Origin: Eutreptiella sp. 'Long Island Sound 2002'
Taxonomy: Eukaryota; Euglenozoa; Euglenophyceae; Eutreptiales; Eutreptiaceae
Direction: 5' to 3'
DNA length: 64,000 nt
Assembly (NCBI GenBank): GCA_964036045.1
Contig: OZ038382.1
Coordinates: 40,378,090-40,442,089, forward strand
The notes beneath the pieces were generated by a model, which was not told where the DNA came from, made no database searches, and was given only the letters and a program-made list of their open reading frames with translations. A program made the translations under genes and the position numbers. Positions within the stretch are counted from its first letter, which is position 1. Each line of letters begins with the position of its first letter. This document shows, in pieces, positions 31,601 to 46,023 of this stretch.

Positions 31601-34600
31601 TGCTTTCGTAAGGTGGCACCTTTGGCCCTACCCGTTGAAGTTTTCGCTCTGGTCCACTGCCACCACACACCCACACTGCCATTGCACCCCCCGCCACCCC
31701 CCCGCGCGCGCTCGCTCGCCTCGTCTCGTCAAGCCAAGGCATGGCTGGCTTGGCTTGGCATGGTATGGTATGGTATGGCTTGGTGCGAGAGCCAGGTGCT
31801 TTCATAATGAAGTGCGGTGATACCTGCCGACACAATATCTCAAAATTGAATTCGGGACTTTCTGTCAAGTTATTGCAGCTCCCCCTTCAGGGTTCCGGGA
31901 AGACATTAGGCGACAATTTAGAAGGGGCATGTTCCATATTTTTGCAAAAAAGTTTCATTTTGGTACGCCACATTTATTGGATTTTCATGTTGCTGCGTGG
32001 TGGTTGGCTAGGCTGTACGCGTGCTCTCGTAAAGTGGCACCTTTGGCCCTACCCGTTGAAGTTTTCGCTTTGGTCCACTGCCACCACACACCCACACTGC
32101 CATTGCACCCCCCGCCACCCCCGCGCGCGCGCTCGCTCGCCTCGTCTCGTCAAGCCAAGGCATGGCTGGCTTGGCTTGGCATGGTATGGTACCGTATGGC
32201 TTGGTGCGAGAGCCAGGTGCTTTCATAATGAAGTGCGGTGATACCTGCCGACACAATATCTCAAAATTGAATTCGGGACTTTTTGTCAAGTTATTGCAGC
32301 TCCCCCTTCAGGGTTCCGGGAAGGCACTAGACGACAATTTAGAAGGGGCATGTTCCATATTTTTGCAAAAAAGTTTCATTTTGGTACGCCACATTTATTG
32401 GATTTTCAGGTTGCTGCGTGGTGGTTGGCTAGGCTGTACGCGTGCTTTCGTAAGGTGGCACCTTTGGCCCTACCCGTTGAAGTCTTCGCTCTGGTCCACT
32501 GCCACCACACACCCACACTGCCATTGCACCCCCCGCCAGCCCCGCGCGCGCGCTCGCTCGCCTCGTCTCGTCAAGCCAAGGCATGGCTGGCTTGGCTTGG
32601 CATGGTATGGTATGGTATGGCTTGGTGCGAGAGCCAGGTGCTTTCATAATGAAGTGCGGTGATACTTGCCGAGACAATATCTCAAAATTGAATTCGGGAC
32701 TTTCTGTCAAGTTATTGCAGCTCCCTTTTCAGGGTTCCGGGAAGGCATTAGGCGACAATTTAGAAGGGGCATGTTCCATATTTTTGCAAAAAGGTTTCAT
32801 TTTGGTACGCCACATTTATTGGATTTTCAGGTTGCTGCGTGGTGGTTGGCTAGGCTGTACGCGTGCTTTCATAAAGTGGCACCTTTGGCCCTACCCGTTG
32901 AAGTTTTCGCTTTGGTCCACTGCCACCACACACCCACACTGCCATTGCACCCCCAGCCACCCCCGCGCGCGCGCTCGCTCGCCTCGTCTCGTCAAGCCAA
33001 GGCATGGCTGGCTTGGCTTGGCATGGTATGGTATGGTATGGCTTGGTGCGAGAGCCAGGTGCTTTCATAATGAAGTGCGGTGATACCTGCCGACACAATA
33101 TCTCAAAATTGAATTCGGGACTTTTTGTCAAGTTATTGCAGCTCCCCCTTCAGGGTTCCGGGAAGGCATTAGACGACAATTTAGAAGGGGCATGTTCCAT
33201 ATTTTGCAAAAAAGTTTCATTTTGGTACGCCACATTTATTGGATTTTCAGGTTGCTGCGTGGTGGTTGGCTAGGCTGTACGCGTGCTTTCGTAAGGTGGC
33301 ACCTTTGGCCCTACCCGTTGAAGTTTTGGCTCTGGTCCACTGCCACCACACACCCACACTGCCATTGCACCCCCCGCCACCCCCGCGCGCGCGCTCGCTC
33401 GCCTCGTCTCGTCAAGCCAAGGCATGGTTGGCTTGGCTTGGCATGGTATGGTATGGTATGGCTTGGTGCGAGAGCCAGGTGCTTTCATAATGAAGTGCGG
33501 TGATACTTGCCGACACAATATCTCAAAATTGAATTCGGGACTTTCTGTCAAGTTATTGCAGCTCCCCCTTCAGGGTTCCGGGAAGGCATTAGGCGACAAT
33601 TTAGAAGGGGCATGTTCCATATTTTTGCAAAAAAGTTTCATTTTGGTACGCCACATTTATTGGATTTTCATGTTGCTGCGTGGTGGTTGGCTAGGCTGTA
33701 CGCGTGCTTTCGTAAAGTGGCACCTTTGGCCCTACCCGTTGAAGTTTTCGCTTTGGTCCACTGCCACCACACACCCACACTGCCATTGCACCCCCCGCCA
33801 CCCCCGCGCGCGCGCTCGCTCGCCTCGTCTCGTCAAGCCAAGGCATGGCTGGCTTGGCTTGGCATGGTATGGTATGGTATGGCTTGGTGCGAGAGCCAGG
33901 TGCTTTCATAATGAAGTGCGGTGATACCTGCCGACACAATATCTCAAAATTGAATTCGGGACTTTTTGTCAAGTTATTGCAGCTCCCCCTTCAGGGTTCC
34001 GGGAAGGCATTAGACGACAATTTAGAAGGGGCATGTTCCATATTTTTGCAAAAAAGTTTCAGTTTGGTACGCCACATTTATTGGATTTTCAGGTTGCTGC
34101 GTGGTGGTTGGCTAGGCTGTACGCGTGCTTTCGTAAGGTGGCACCTTTGGCCCTACCCGTTGAAGTTTTCGCTCTGGTCCACTGCCACCACACACCCACA
34201 CTGCCATTGCACCCCCCGCCACCCCCGCCCGCGCGCTCGCTCGCGTCGTCTCGTCAAGCCAAGGCATGGCTGGCTTGGCTTGGCATGGTATGGTATGGTA
34301 TGGCTTGGTGCGAGAGCCAGGTGCTTTCATAATGAAGTGCGGTGATACTTGCTGAGACAATATCTCAAAATTGAATTCGGGACTTTCTGTCAAGTTATTG
34401 CAGCTCCCCCTTCAGGGTTCCGGGAAGGCATTAGGCGACAATTCAGAAGGGGCATGTTCCATATTTTTGCAAAAAAGTTTCATTTTGGTACGCCACATTT
34501 ATTGGATTTTCAGGTTGCTGCGTGGTGGTTGGCTAGGCTGTACGCGTGCTTTCGTAAGGTGGCACCTTTGGCCCTACCCGTTGAAGTTTTGGCTCTGGTC

Positions 34601-37600
34601 CACTGCCACCACACACCCACACTGCCATTGCACCCCCCGCCACCCCCGCGCGCGCGCTCGCTCGCCTCGTCTCGTCAAGCCAAGGCATGGCTGGCTTGGC
34701 TTGGCATGGTATGGTATGGTATGGCTTGGTGCGAGAGCCAGGTGCTTTCATAATGAAGTGCGGTGATACCTGCCGACACAATATCTCAAAATTGAATTCG
34801 GGACTTTTTGTCAAGTTATTGCAGCTCCCCCTTCAGGGTTCCAGAAAGGCATTAGATGACAATTTAGAAGGGGCATGTTCCATATTTTTGCAAAAAAGTT
34901 TCATTTTGGTACGCCACATTTATTGGATTTTCAGGTTGCTGCGTGGTGGTTGGCTAGGCTGTACGCGTGCTTTCGTAAGGTGGCACCTTTGGCCCTACCC
35001 GTTGAAGTTTTCGCTCTGGTCCACTGCCACCACACACCCACACTGCCATTGCACCCCCCGCCACCCCCGCGCGCGCGCTCGCTCGCCTCGTCTCGTCAAG
35101 CCAAGGCATGGCTGGCTTGGCTTGGCATGGTATGGTATGGTATGGCTTGGTGCGAGAGCCAGGTGCTTTCATAATGAAGTGCGGTGATACTTGCCGAGAC
35201 AATATCTCAAAATTGAATTCGGGACTTTCTGTCAAGTTATTGCAGCTCCCCCTTCAGGGTTCCGGGAAGGCATTAGGCGACAATTTAGAAGGGGCATGTT
35301 CCATATTTTTGCAAAAAAGTTTCATTTTGGTACGCCACATTTATTGGATTTTCATGTTGCTGCGTGGTGGTTGGCTAGGCTGTACGCGTGCTTTCGTAAA
35401 GTGGCACCTTTGGCCCTACCCGTTGAAGTTTTCGCTTTGGTCCACTGCCACCACACACCCACACTGCCATTGCATCCCCCGCCACCCCCGCGCGCGCGCT
35501 CGCTCGCCTCGCCTCGTCAAGCCAAGGCATGGCTGGCTTGGCTTGGCATGGTATGGTATGGTATGGCTTGGTGCGAGAGCCAGGTGCTTTCATAATGAAG
35601 TGCGGTGATACCTGCCGACACAATATCTCAAAATTGAATTCGGGACTTTTTGTCAAGTTATTGCAGCTCCCTCTTCAGGGTTCCGGGAAGGCATTGGACG
35701 ACAATTTAGAAGGGGCATGTTCCATATTTTTGCAAAAAAGTTTCATTTTGGTACGCGACATTTATTGGATTTTCAGGTTGCTGCGTGGTGGTTGGCTAGG
35801 CTGTACGCGTGCTTTCGTAAGGTGGCACCTTTGGCCCTACCCGTTGAAGTTTTCGCTCTGGTCCACTGCCACCACACACCCACACTGCCATTGCACCCCC
35901 CGCCACTCCGCGCGCGCGCTCGCTCGCCTCGTCTCGTCAAGCCAAGGCATGGCTGGCTTGGCTTGGCATGGTATGGTATGGTATGGCTTGGTGCGAGAGC
36001 CAGGTGCTTTCATAATGAAGTGCGGTGATACTTGCCGAGACAATATCTCAAAATTGAATTCGGGACTTTCCGTCAAGTTATTGCAGCTCCCCCTTCAGGG
36101 TTCCGGGAAGGCATTAGGCGACAATTTAGAAGGGGCATGTTCCATATTTTTGCAAAAAAGTTTCATTTTGGTACGCCACATTTATTGGATTTTCAGGTTG
36201 CTGCGTGGTGGTTGGCTCGGCTGTACGCGTGCTTTCGTAAGGTGGCACCTTTGGCCCTACCCGTTGAATTCCTCGCTTTGGTCCACTGCCACCACACACC
36301 CACAGTGCCATTGCACCCCCCGCCACCCCTGCGCGCGCGCTCGCTCGCCTCGTCTCGTCAAGCCAAGGCATGGCTGGCTTGGCTTGGCATGGTATGGTAT
36401 GGTATGGCTTGGTGCGAGAGCCAGGTGCTTTCATAATGAAGTGCGGTGATACTTGCCGAGACAATATCTCAAAATTGAATTCGGGACTTTCTGTCAAGTT
36501 ATTGCAGCTTTCCCTTCAGGGTTCCGGGAAGGCATTAGGCGACAATTTAGAAGGGGCATGTTCCATATTTTTGCAAAAAAGTTTCATTTTGGTACGCCAC
36601 AATTATTGGATTTTCATGTTGCTGCGTGGTGGTTGGCTAGGCTGTACGCGTGCTTTCGTAAAGTGGCACCTTTGGCCCTACCCGTTGAAGTTTTCGCTTT
36701 GGTCCACTGCCACCACACACCCACACTGCCATTGCACCCCCCGCCACCCCCGCGCGCGCGCTCGCTCGCCTCGTCTCGTCAAGCCAAGGCATGGCTGGCT
36801 TGGCTTGGCATGGTATGGTATGGTATGGCTTGGTGCGAGAGCCAGGTGCTTTCATAATGAAGTGCGGTGATACTTGCCGAGACAATATCTCAAAATTGAA
36901 TTCGGGACTCTATGTCACGTTATTGCAGCTCCCCCCTCAGGGTTCCGGGAAGGCATTAGACGACAATTTAGAAGGGGCATGTTCCATATTTTTGCAAAAA
37001 AGTTTCATTTTGGTACGCCACATTTATTGGATTTTCAGGTTGCTGCGTGGTGGTTGGCTAGGCTGTACGCGTGCTTTCGTAAGGTGGCACCTTTGGCCCT
37101 ACCCGTTGAAGTTTTCGCTCTGGTCCACTGCCACCACACACCCACACTGCCATTGCACCCCCCGCCACCCCCGCGCGCGCGCTCGCTCGCCTCGTCTCGT
37201 CAAGCCAAGGCATGGCTGGCTTGGCTTGGCATGGTATGGTATGGTATGGCTTGGTGCGAGAGCCAGGTGCTTTCATAATGAAGTGCGGTGATACTTGCCG
37301 AGACAATATCTCAAAATTGAATTCGGGACTTTCCGTCAAGTTATTGCAGCTCCCCCTTCAGGGTTCCGGGAAGGCATTAGGCGACAATTTAGAAGGGGCA
37401 TGTTCCATATTTTTGCAAAAAAGTTTCATTTTGGTACGCCACATTTATTGGATTTTCAGGTTGCTGCGTGGTGGTTGGCTAGGCTGTACGCGTGCTTTCG
37501 TAAGGTGGCACCTTTGGCCCTACCCGTTGAAGTTTTCGCTCTGGTCCACTGCCACCACACACCCACAGTGCCATTGCACCCCCCGCCACCCCCCCGCGCG

Positions 37601-40600
37601 CGCTCGCTCGCCTCGTCTTGTCAAGCCAAGGCATGGCTGGCTTGGCTTGGCATGGTATGGTATGGTATGGCTTGGTGCGAGAGCCAGGTGCTTTCATAAT
37701 GAAGTGCGGTGATACTTGCCGAGACAATATCTCAAAATTGAATTCGGGACTTTCTGTCAAGTTATTGCAGCCGCCCCTTCAGGGTTCCTGGTAGGCAGTA
37801 GACGACAATTTAGAAGGGGCATGTTCCATATTTTTGCAAAAAAGTTTCATTTTGGTACGCCACATTTATTGGATTTTCATGTTGCTGCGTGGTCGTTGGC
37901 TAGGCTGTACGCGTGCTTTCGTAAAGTGGCACCTTTGGCCCTACCCGTTGAAGTTTTCGCTTTGGTCCACTGCCACCACACACCCACACTGCCATTGCAC
38001 CCCCTGCCACCCCCGCGCGCGCGCTCGCTCGCCTCGTCTCGTCAAGCCAAGGCATGGCTGGCTTGGCTTGGCATGGTATGGTATGGTATGGCTTGGTGCG
38101 AGAGCCAGGTGCTTTCATAATGAAGTGCGGTGATACCTGCCGACACAATATCTCAAAATTGAATTCGGGACTTTTTGTCAAGTTATTGCAGCTCCCCCTT
38201 CAGGGTTCCGGGAAGGCATTAGACGACAATTTGGAAGGGGCATGTTCCATATTTTAGCAAAAAAGTTTCATTTTGGTACGCCACATTTATTGGATTTTCA
38301 GGTTGCTGCGTGGTGGTTGGCTAGGCTGTACGCGTGCTTTCGTAAGGTGGCACCTTTGGCCCTACCCGTTGAAGTTTTCGCTCTGGTCCACTGCCACCAC
38401 AAACCCACACTGCCATTGCACCCCCCGCCACCCCCGCGCGCGCGCTCGCTCGACTCGTCTCGTCAAGCCAAGGCATGGCTGGCTTGGCTTGGCATGGTAT
38501 GGTATGGTATGGCTTGGTGCGAGAGCCAGGTGCTTTCATAATGAAGTGCGGTGATACTTGCCGAGACAATATCTCAAAATTGAATTCGGGACTTTCTGTC
38601 AAGTTATTGCAGCTCCCCCTTCAGGGTTCCGGGAAGGCATTAGGCGACAATTTAGAAGGGGCATGTTCCATATTTTTGCAAAAAAGTTTCATTTTGGTAC
38701 GCCACATTTATTGGATTTTCATGTTGCTGCGTGGTGGTTGGCTAGGCTGTACGCGTGCTTTCGTAAAGTGGCACCTTTGGCCCTACCCGTTGAATTTTTC
38801 GCTTTGGTCCACTGCCACCACACACCCACAGTGCCATTGAACCCCCTGCCACCCCCGCGCGCGCGCTCGCTCGCCTCGTCTCGTCAAGCCAAGGCATGGC
38901 TGGCTTGGCTTGGCATGGTATGGTATGGTATGGCTTGGTGCGAGAGCCAGGTGCTTTCATAATGAAGTGCGGTGATACTTGCCGACACAATATCTCAAAA
39001 TTGAATTCGGGACTTTCTGTCAAGTTATTGCAGCTCCCCCTTCAGGGTTCCGGGAAGGCATTAGGCGACAATTTAGGAGGGGCATGTTCCATATTTTTGC
39101 AAAAAAGTTTCATTTTGGTACGCCACATTTATTGCATTTTCAGGTTGTTGCGTGGTGGTTGGCTAGGCTGTACGCGTGCTTTCGTAAAGTGGCACCTTTG
39201 GCCCTACCCGTTGAAGTTTTCGCTTTGGTCCACTGCCACCACACACCCACAGTGCCATTGCACCCCCCGCCACCCCCGCGCGCGCGCTCGCTTGCCTCGT
39301 CTCGTCAAGCCAAGGCATGGCTGGCTTGGCTTGGCATGGTATGGTATGGTATGGCTTGGTGCGAGAGCCAGGTGCTTTCATAATGAAGTGCGGTGATACT
39401 CGCCGAGACAATATCTCAAAATTGAATTCGGGACTTTCTGTCAAGTTATTGCAGCTCCCCCTTCGGGGTTCCAGGAAGGCATTAGGCGACAATTTAGATG
39501 GGGCATGTTCCATATTTTTCCAAAAAAGTTTCATTTTGGTACGCCACATTTATTGGATTTTCATGTTGCTGCGTGGTGGTTGGCTAGGCTGTACGCGTGC
39601 TTTCGTAAAGTGGCACCTTTGGCCCTACCCGTTGAAGTTTTCGCTTTGGTCCACTGCCACCACACACCCACACTGCCATTGCACCCCCCGCCACCCCCGC
39701 GCGCGCACTCGCTTGCCTCTTCTCGTCAAGCCAAGGCATGGCTGGCTTGGCTTGGCATGGTATGGTATGGTATGGCTTGGTGCGAGAGCCAGGTGCTTTC
39801 ATAATGAAGTGCGGTGATACTTGCCGAGACAATATCTCAAAATTGAATTCGGGACTTTCTGTCACGTTATTGCAGCTCCCCCTTCAGGGTTCCGGGAAGG
39901 CATTAGGCGACAATTTAGAAGGGGCATGTTCCATATTTTTGCAAAAGAGTTTCATTTTGGTACGCCACATTTATTGGATTTTCATGTTGCTGCGTGGTGG
40001 TTGGCTAGGCTGTACGCGTGCTTTCGTAAAGTGGCACCTTTGGCCCTACCCGTTGAAGTTTTCGCTTTGGTCCACTGCCACCACACACCCACACTGCCAT
40101 TGCACCCCCCGCCACCCCCGCGCGCGCGCTCGCTCGCCTCGTCTCGTCAAGCCAAGGCATGGCTGGCTTGGCTTGGCATGGTATGGTATGGTAAGGCTTG
40201 GTGCGAGAGCCAGGTGCTTTCATAATGAAGTGCGGTGATACTTGCCGAGACAATATCTCAAAATTGAATTCGGGACTTTCTGTCAAGATATTGCAGCTCC
40301 CCCTTCGGGGTTCCGGGAAGGCATTAGGCGACAATTTAGAAGGGGCATGTTCCATATTTCTGCAAAAAAGTTTCATTTTGGTACGCCACATTTATTGGAT
40401 TTTCATGTTGCTGCGTGGTGGTTGGCTAGGCTGTACGCGTGCTTTCGTAAAGTGGCACCTTTGGCCCTACCCGTTGAAGTTTTCGCTTTGGTCCACTGCC
40501 ACCACACACCCACACTGCCATTGCACCCCCCGCCACCCCCGCGCGCGCGCTCGCTTGCCTCTTCTCGTCAAGCCAAGGCATGGCTGGCTTGGCTTGGCAT

Positions 40601-43473
40601 GGTATGGTATGGTATGGCTTGGTGCGAGAGCCAGGTGCTTTCATAATGAAGTGCGGTGATACTTGCCGAGACAATATCTCAAAATTGAATTCGGGACTTT
40701 CTGTCAAGTTATTGCAGCTCCCCCTTCAGGGTTCCGGGAAGGCATTAAGGGACAATTTAGAAGGGGCATGTTCCATATTTTTGCAAAAAAGTTTCATTTT
40801 GGTACGCCACATTTATTGGATTTTCATGTTGCTGCGTGGTGGTTGGCTAGGCTGTACGCGTGCTTTCGTAAAGTGGCACCTTTGGCCCTACCCGTTGAAG
40901 TTTTCGCTTTGGTCCACTGCCACCACACACCCACACTGCCATTGCACCCCCTGCCACCCCCGCGCGCGCGCTCGCTCGCCTCGTCTCGTCAAGCCAAGGC
41001 ATGGCTGGCTTGGCTTGGCATGGTATGGTATGGTATGGCTTGGTGCAAGAGCCAGGTGCTTTCATAATGAAGTGCGGTGATACCTGCCGACACAATATCT
41101 CAAAATTGAATTCGGGACTTTTTGTCAAGTTATTGCAGCTCCCCCTTCAGGGTTCCGGGAAGGCATTAGGCGACAATTTAGCAGGGGCATGTTCCATATT
41201 TTTGCCAAAAAGTTTCATTTCTGTACGCCACATTTATTTGATTTTCAGGTTGCTGCGTGGTGGTTGGCTAGGCTGTACGCGTGCTTTCGTAAAGTGGCAC
41301 CTTTGGCCCTACCCGTTGAAGTTTTCGCTCTGGTCCACTGCCACCACACACCCACACTGCCATTGCACCCACCGCCACCCCCGCGCGCGCGCTCGCTCGC
41401 CTCGTCTCGTCAAGCCAAGGCATGGCTGGCTTGGCTTGGCATGGTATGGTATGGTATGGCTTGGTGCGAGACCCAGGTGCTTTCATAATGAAGTGCGGTG
41501 ATACTTGCCGAGACAATATCTCAAAATTGAATTCGGGACTTTCTGTCAAGTTATTGCAGCTCCCCCTTCAGGGTTCCGGGAAGGCATTAGGCGACAATTT
41601 AGAAGGGGCATGTTCCATATTTTTGCAAAAAAGTTTCATTTTGGTACGCCACATTTATTTGATTTTCAGGTTGCTGCGTGGTGGTTGGCTAGGCTGTACG
41701 CGTGCTTTCGTAAAGTGGCACCTTTGGCCCTACCCGTTGAATTCCTCGCTTTGATCCACTGCCACCACACACCCACAGTGCCATTGCACCCCCGCCACCC
41801 CCGCGCGCGCGCTCGCTCGCCTCGTCTCGTCAAGCCAAGGCATGGCTGGCTTGGCTTGGCATGGTATGGTATGGTATGGCTTGGTGCGAGAGCCAGGTGC
41901 TTTCATAATGAAGTGCGGTGATACGTGCCGACACAATATCTCAAAATTGAATTCGGGACTTTTTGTCAAGTTATTGCAGCTCCCCCTTCAGGGTTCCGGG
42001 AGGACATGAGACGACAATTTAGAAGGGGCATGTTCCATATTTTTGCAAAAAAGTTTCATTTTGGTACGCCACATTTATTGGATTTTCATGTTGCTGCGTG
42101 GTGGTTGGCTAGGCTGTACGCGTGCTTTCGTAAAGTGGCACCTTTGGCCCTACCCGTTGAAGTTTTCGCTTTGGTCCACTGCCACCACACACCCACAGTG
42201 CCATTGCACCCCCCGCCACCCCCGCGCGCGCGCTCGCTCGCCTCGTCTCGTCAAGCCAAGGCATGGCTGGCTTGGCTTGGCATGGTATGGTATGGTATGG
42301 CTTGGTGCCAGAGCCAGGTGCTTTCATAATGAAGTGCGGTGATACTTGCCGATACAATATCTCAAAATTGAATTCAGGACTTTCTGTCAAGTTATTGCAG
42401 CTCCCCCTTCAGGGTTCCGGGAAGGCATTAGGCGACAATTTAGAAGGGGCATGTTCCATATTTTTGCAAAAAATTTTCATTTTGGTACGCCACATTTATT
42501 GGATTTTCATGTTGCTGCGTGGTGGTTGGCTAGGCTGTACGCGTGCTTTCGTAAAGTGGCACCTTTGGCCCTACCCGTTGAAGTTTTCACTTTGGTCCAC
42601 TGCCACCACACACCCACAGTGCCATTGCACCCCCCGCCACCCCCGCGCGCGCGCTCGCTTGCCTCTTCTCGTCAAGCCAAGGCATGGCTGGCTTGGCTTG
42701 GCATGGTATGGTATGGTATGGCTTGGTGCGAGAGCCAGGTGCTTTCATAATGAAGTGCGGTGATACTTGCCGAGACAATATCTCAAAATTGAATTCGGGA
42801 CTTTCTGTCAAGTTATTGCAGCTCCCCCTTCAGGGTTCCGGGGAGGCATTAGGGGACAATTTAGAAGGGGCATGTTCCATATTTTTGCAAAGAAGTTTCA
42901 TTTTGGTACGCCACATTTATTGGATTTTCATGTTGCTGCGTGGTGGTTGGCTAGGCTTTACGCGTGCTTTCGTAAAGTGGCACCTTTGGCCCTACCCGTT
43001 GAAGTTTTCATTTTGGTCCACTGCCACCACACACCCACAGTGCCATTGCACCCCCCGCCACCCCCGCGCGCGCGCTCGCTTGCCTCGTCTCGTCAAGCCA
43101 AGGCATGGCTGGCTTGGCTTGGCATGGTATGGTATGGTATGGCTTGGTGCGAGAGCCAGGTGCTTTCATAATGAAGTGCGGTGATACTCGCCGAGACAAT
43201 ATCTCAAAATTGAATTCGGGACTTTCTGTCAAGTTATTGCAGCTCCCCCTTCGGGGTTCCGGGAAGGCATTAGGCGACAATTTAGAAGGGGCATGTTCCA
43301 TATTTTTGCAAAAAAGTTTCATTTTGGTACGCCACATTTATTGGATTTTCATGTTGCTGCTTGGTGGTTGGCTAGGCTGTACGCGTGCTTTCGTAAAGTG
43401 GCACCTTTGGCCCTACCCGTTGAAGTTTTCGCTTTGGTCCACTGCCACCACACACCCACACTGCCATTGCACC

Positions 43474-46023
43474 CCCCGCCACCCCCGCGCGCGCGCTCGC
43501 TTGCCTCTTCTCGTAAAGCCAAGGCATGGCTGGCTTGGCTTGGCATGGTATGGTATGGTATGGCTTGGTGCGAGAGCCAGGTGCTTTCATAATGAAGTGC
43601 GGTGATACTTGCCGACACAATATCTCAAAATTGAATTCGGGACTTTTTGTCGAATTATTGCAGCTCCCCCTTCAGGGTTCCGGGAAGGCATTAGGCGACA
43701 ATTTGAAAGGGGCATGTTCCATATTTTTGCAAAAAAGTTTCATTTTGGTACGCCACATTTATTGGATTTTCATGTTGCTGCGTGGTGGTTGGCTAGGCTG
43801 TACGCGTGCTTTCGTAAAGTGGCACCTTTGGCCCTACCCGTTGAAGTTTTCGCTTTGGTCCACTGCCACCACACACCCACACTGCCATTGCACCCCCCGC
43901 CACCCCCGCGCGCGCGCTCGCTCGCCTCGTCTCGTCAAGCCAAGGCATGGCTGGCTTGGCTTGGCATGGTATGGTATGGTATGGCTTGGTGCGAGAGCCA
44001 GGTGCTTTCATAATGAAGTGCGGTGATACCTGCCGACACAATATCTCAAAATTGAATTCGGGACTTTTTGTCAAGTTATTGCAGCTCCCCCTTCAGGGTT
44101 CCGGAAAGGCATTAGACGACAATTTAGAAGGGGCATGTTCCATATTTTTGCAAAAAAGTTTCATTTTGGTACGCCACATTTATTGGATTTTCAGGTTGCT
44201 GCGTGGTGGTTGGCTAGGCTGTACGCGTGCTTTCGTAACGGGGCACCTTTGGCCCTACCCGTTGAAGTTTTCGCTCTGGTCCACTGCCACCACACACCCA
44301 CACTGCCATTGCACCCCCCGCCACCCCCGCGCGCGCGCTCGCCTGCCTCGTCTCGTCAAGCCAAGGCATGGCTGGCTTGGCTTGGCATGGTATGGTATGG
44401 TATGGCTTGGTGCGAGAGCCAGGTGCTTTCATAATGAAGTGCGGTGATACTTGCCGAGACAATATCTCAAAATTGAATTCGGGACTTTCTGTCAAGCTAT
44501 TGCAGCTCCCCCTTCAGGGTTCCGGGAAGGCATTAGACGACAATTTAGAAGGGGCATGTTCCATATTTTTGCAAAAAAGTTTCATTTTGGTACGCCACAT
44601 TTATTGGATTTTCAGGTTGCTGCGTGGTGGTTGGCTAGGCTGTACGCGTGCTTTCGTAAGGTGGCACCTTTGGCCCTACCCGTTGAAGTTTTCCCTCTGG
44701 TCCACTGCCACCACACACCCACACTGCCATTGCAGCCCCCGCCACCCCCGCGCGCGCGCTCGCTTGCCTCTTCTCGTAAAGCCAAGGCATGGCTGGCTTG
44801 GCTTGGCATGGTATGGTATGGTATGGCTTGGTGCGAGAGCCAGGTGCTTTCATAATGAAGTGCGGTGATACTTGCCGACACAATATCTCAAAATTGAATT
44901 CGGGACTTTTTGTCGAATTATTGCAGCTCCCCCTTCAGGGTTCCGGGAAGGCATTAGGCGACAATTTGAAAGGGGCATGTTCCATATTTTTGCAAAAAAG
45001 TTTCATTTTGGTACGCCACATTTATTGGATTTTCATGTTGCTGCGTGGTGGTTGGCTAGGCTGTACGCGTGCTTTCGTAAAGTGGCACCTTTGGCCCTAC
45101 CCGTTGAAGTTTTCGCTTTGGTCCACTGCCACCACACACCCACACTGCCATTGCACCCCCCGCCACCCCCGCGCGCGCGCTCGCTCGCCTCGTCTCGTCA
45201 AGCCAAGGCATGGCTGGCTTGGCTTGGCATGGTATGGTATGGTATGGCTTGGTGCGAGAGCCAGGTGCTTTCATAATGAAGTGCGGTGATACCTGCCGAC
45301 ACAATATCTCAAAATTGAATTCGGGACTTTTTGTCAAGTTATTGCAGCTCCCCCTTCAGGGTTCCGGAAAGGCATTAGACGACAATTTAGAAGGGGCATG
45401 TTCCATATTTTTGCAAAAAAGTTTCATTTTGGTACGCCACATTTATTGGATTTTCAGGTTGCTGCGTGGTGGTTGGCTAGGCTGTACGCGTGCTTTCGTA
45501 ACGGGGCACCTTTGGCCCTACCCGTTGAAGTTTTCGCTCTGGTCCACTGCCACCACACACCCACACTGCCATTGCACCCCCCGCCACCCCCGCGCGCGCG
45601 CTCGCCTGCCTCGTCTCGTCAAGCCAAGGCATGGCTGGCTTGGCTTGGCATGGTATGGTATGGTATGGCTTGGTGCGAGAGCCAGGTGCTTTCATAATGA
45701 AGTGCGGTGATACTTGCCGAGACAATATCTCAAAATTGAATTCGGGACTTTCTGTCAAGCTATTGCAGCTCCCCCTTCAGGGTTCCGGGAAGGCATTAGA
45801 CGACAATTTAGAAGGGGCATGTTCCATATTTTTGCAAAAAAGTTTCATTTTGGTACGCCACATTTATTGGATTTTCAGGTTGCTGCGTGGTGGTTGGCTA
45901 GGCTGTACGCGTGCTTTCGTAAGGTGGCACCTTTGGCCCTACCCGTTGAAGTTTTCCCTCTGGTCCACTGCCACCACACACCCACACTGCCATTGCAGCC
46001 CCCGCCACCCCCGCGCGCGCGCT
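43474..46023 (+). repeat. Trimer (1,263-bp) duplication inside the satellite
   Basis: The block 43474-44760 recurs at 44737-46023 with an offset of exactly 1,263 bp (3 x 421). Shared private variants include GTCGAATTATTG (43649 and 44912), TTTGAAAGGGG (43703 and 44966), CGTAACGGGGC (44234 and 45497) and TTCCCTCTGG (44691 and 45954). Edges are marked by CACCCCCC against CAGCCCCC on the left and CTTGCCTCTTCTCG against CTCGCCTCGTCTCG on the right. Confidence 0.9.
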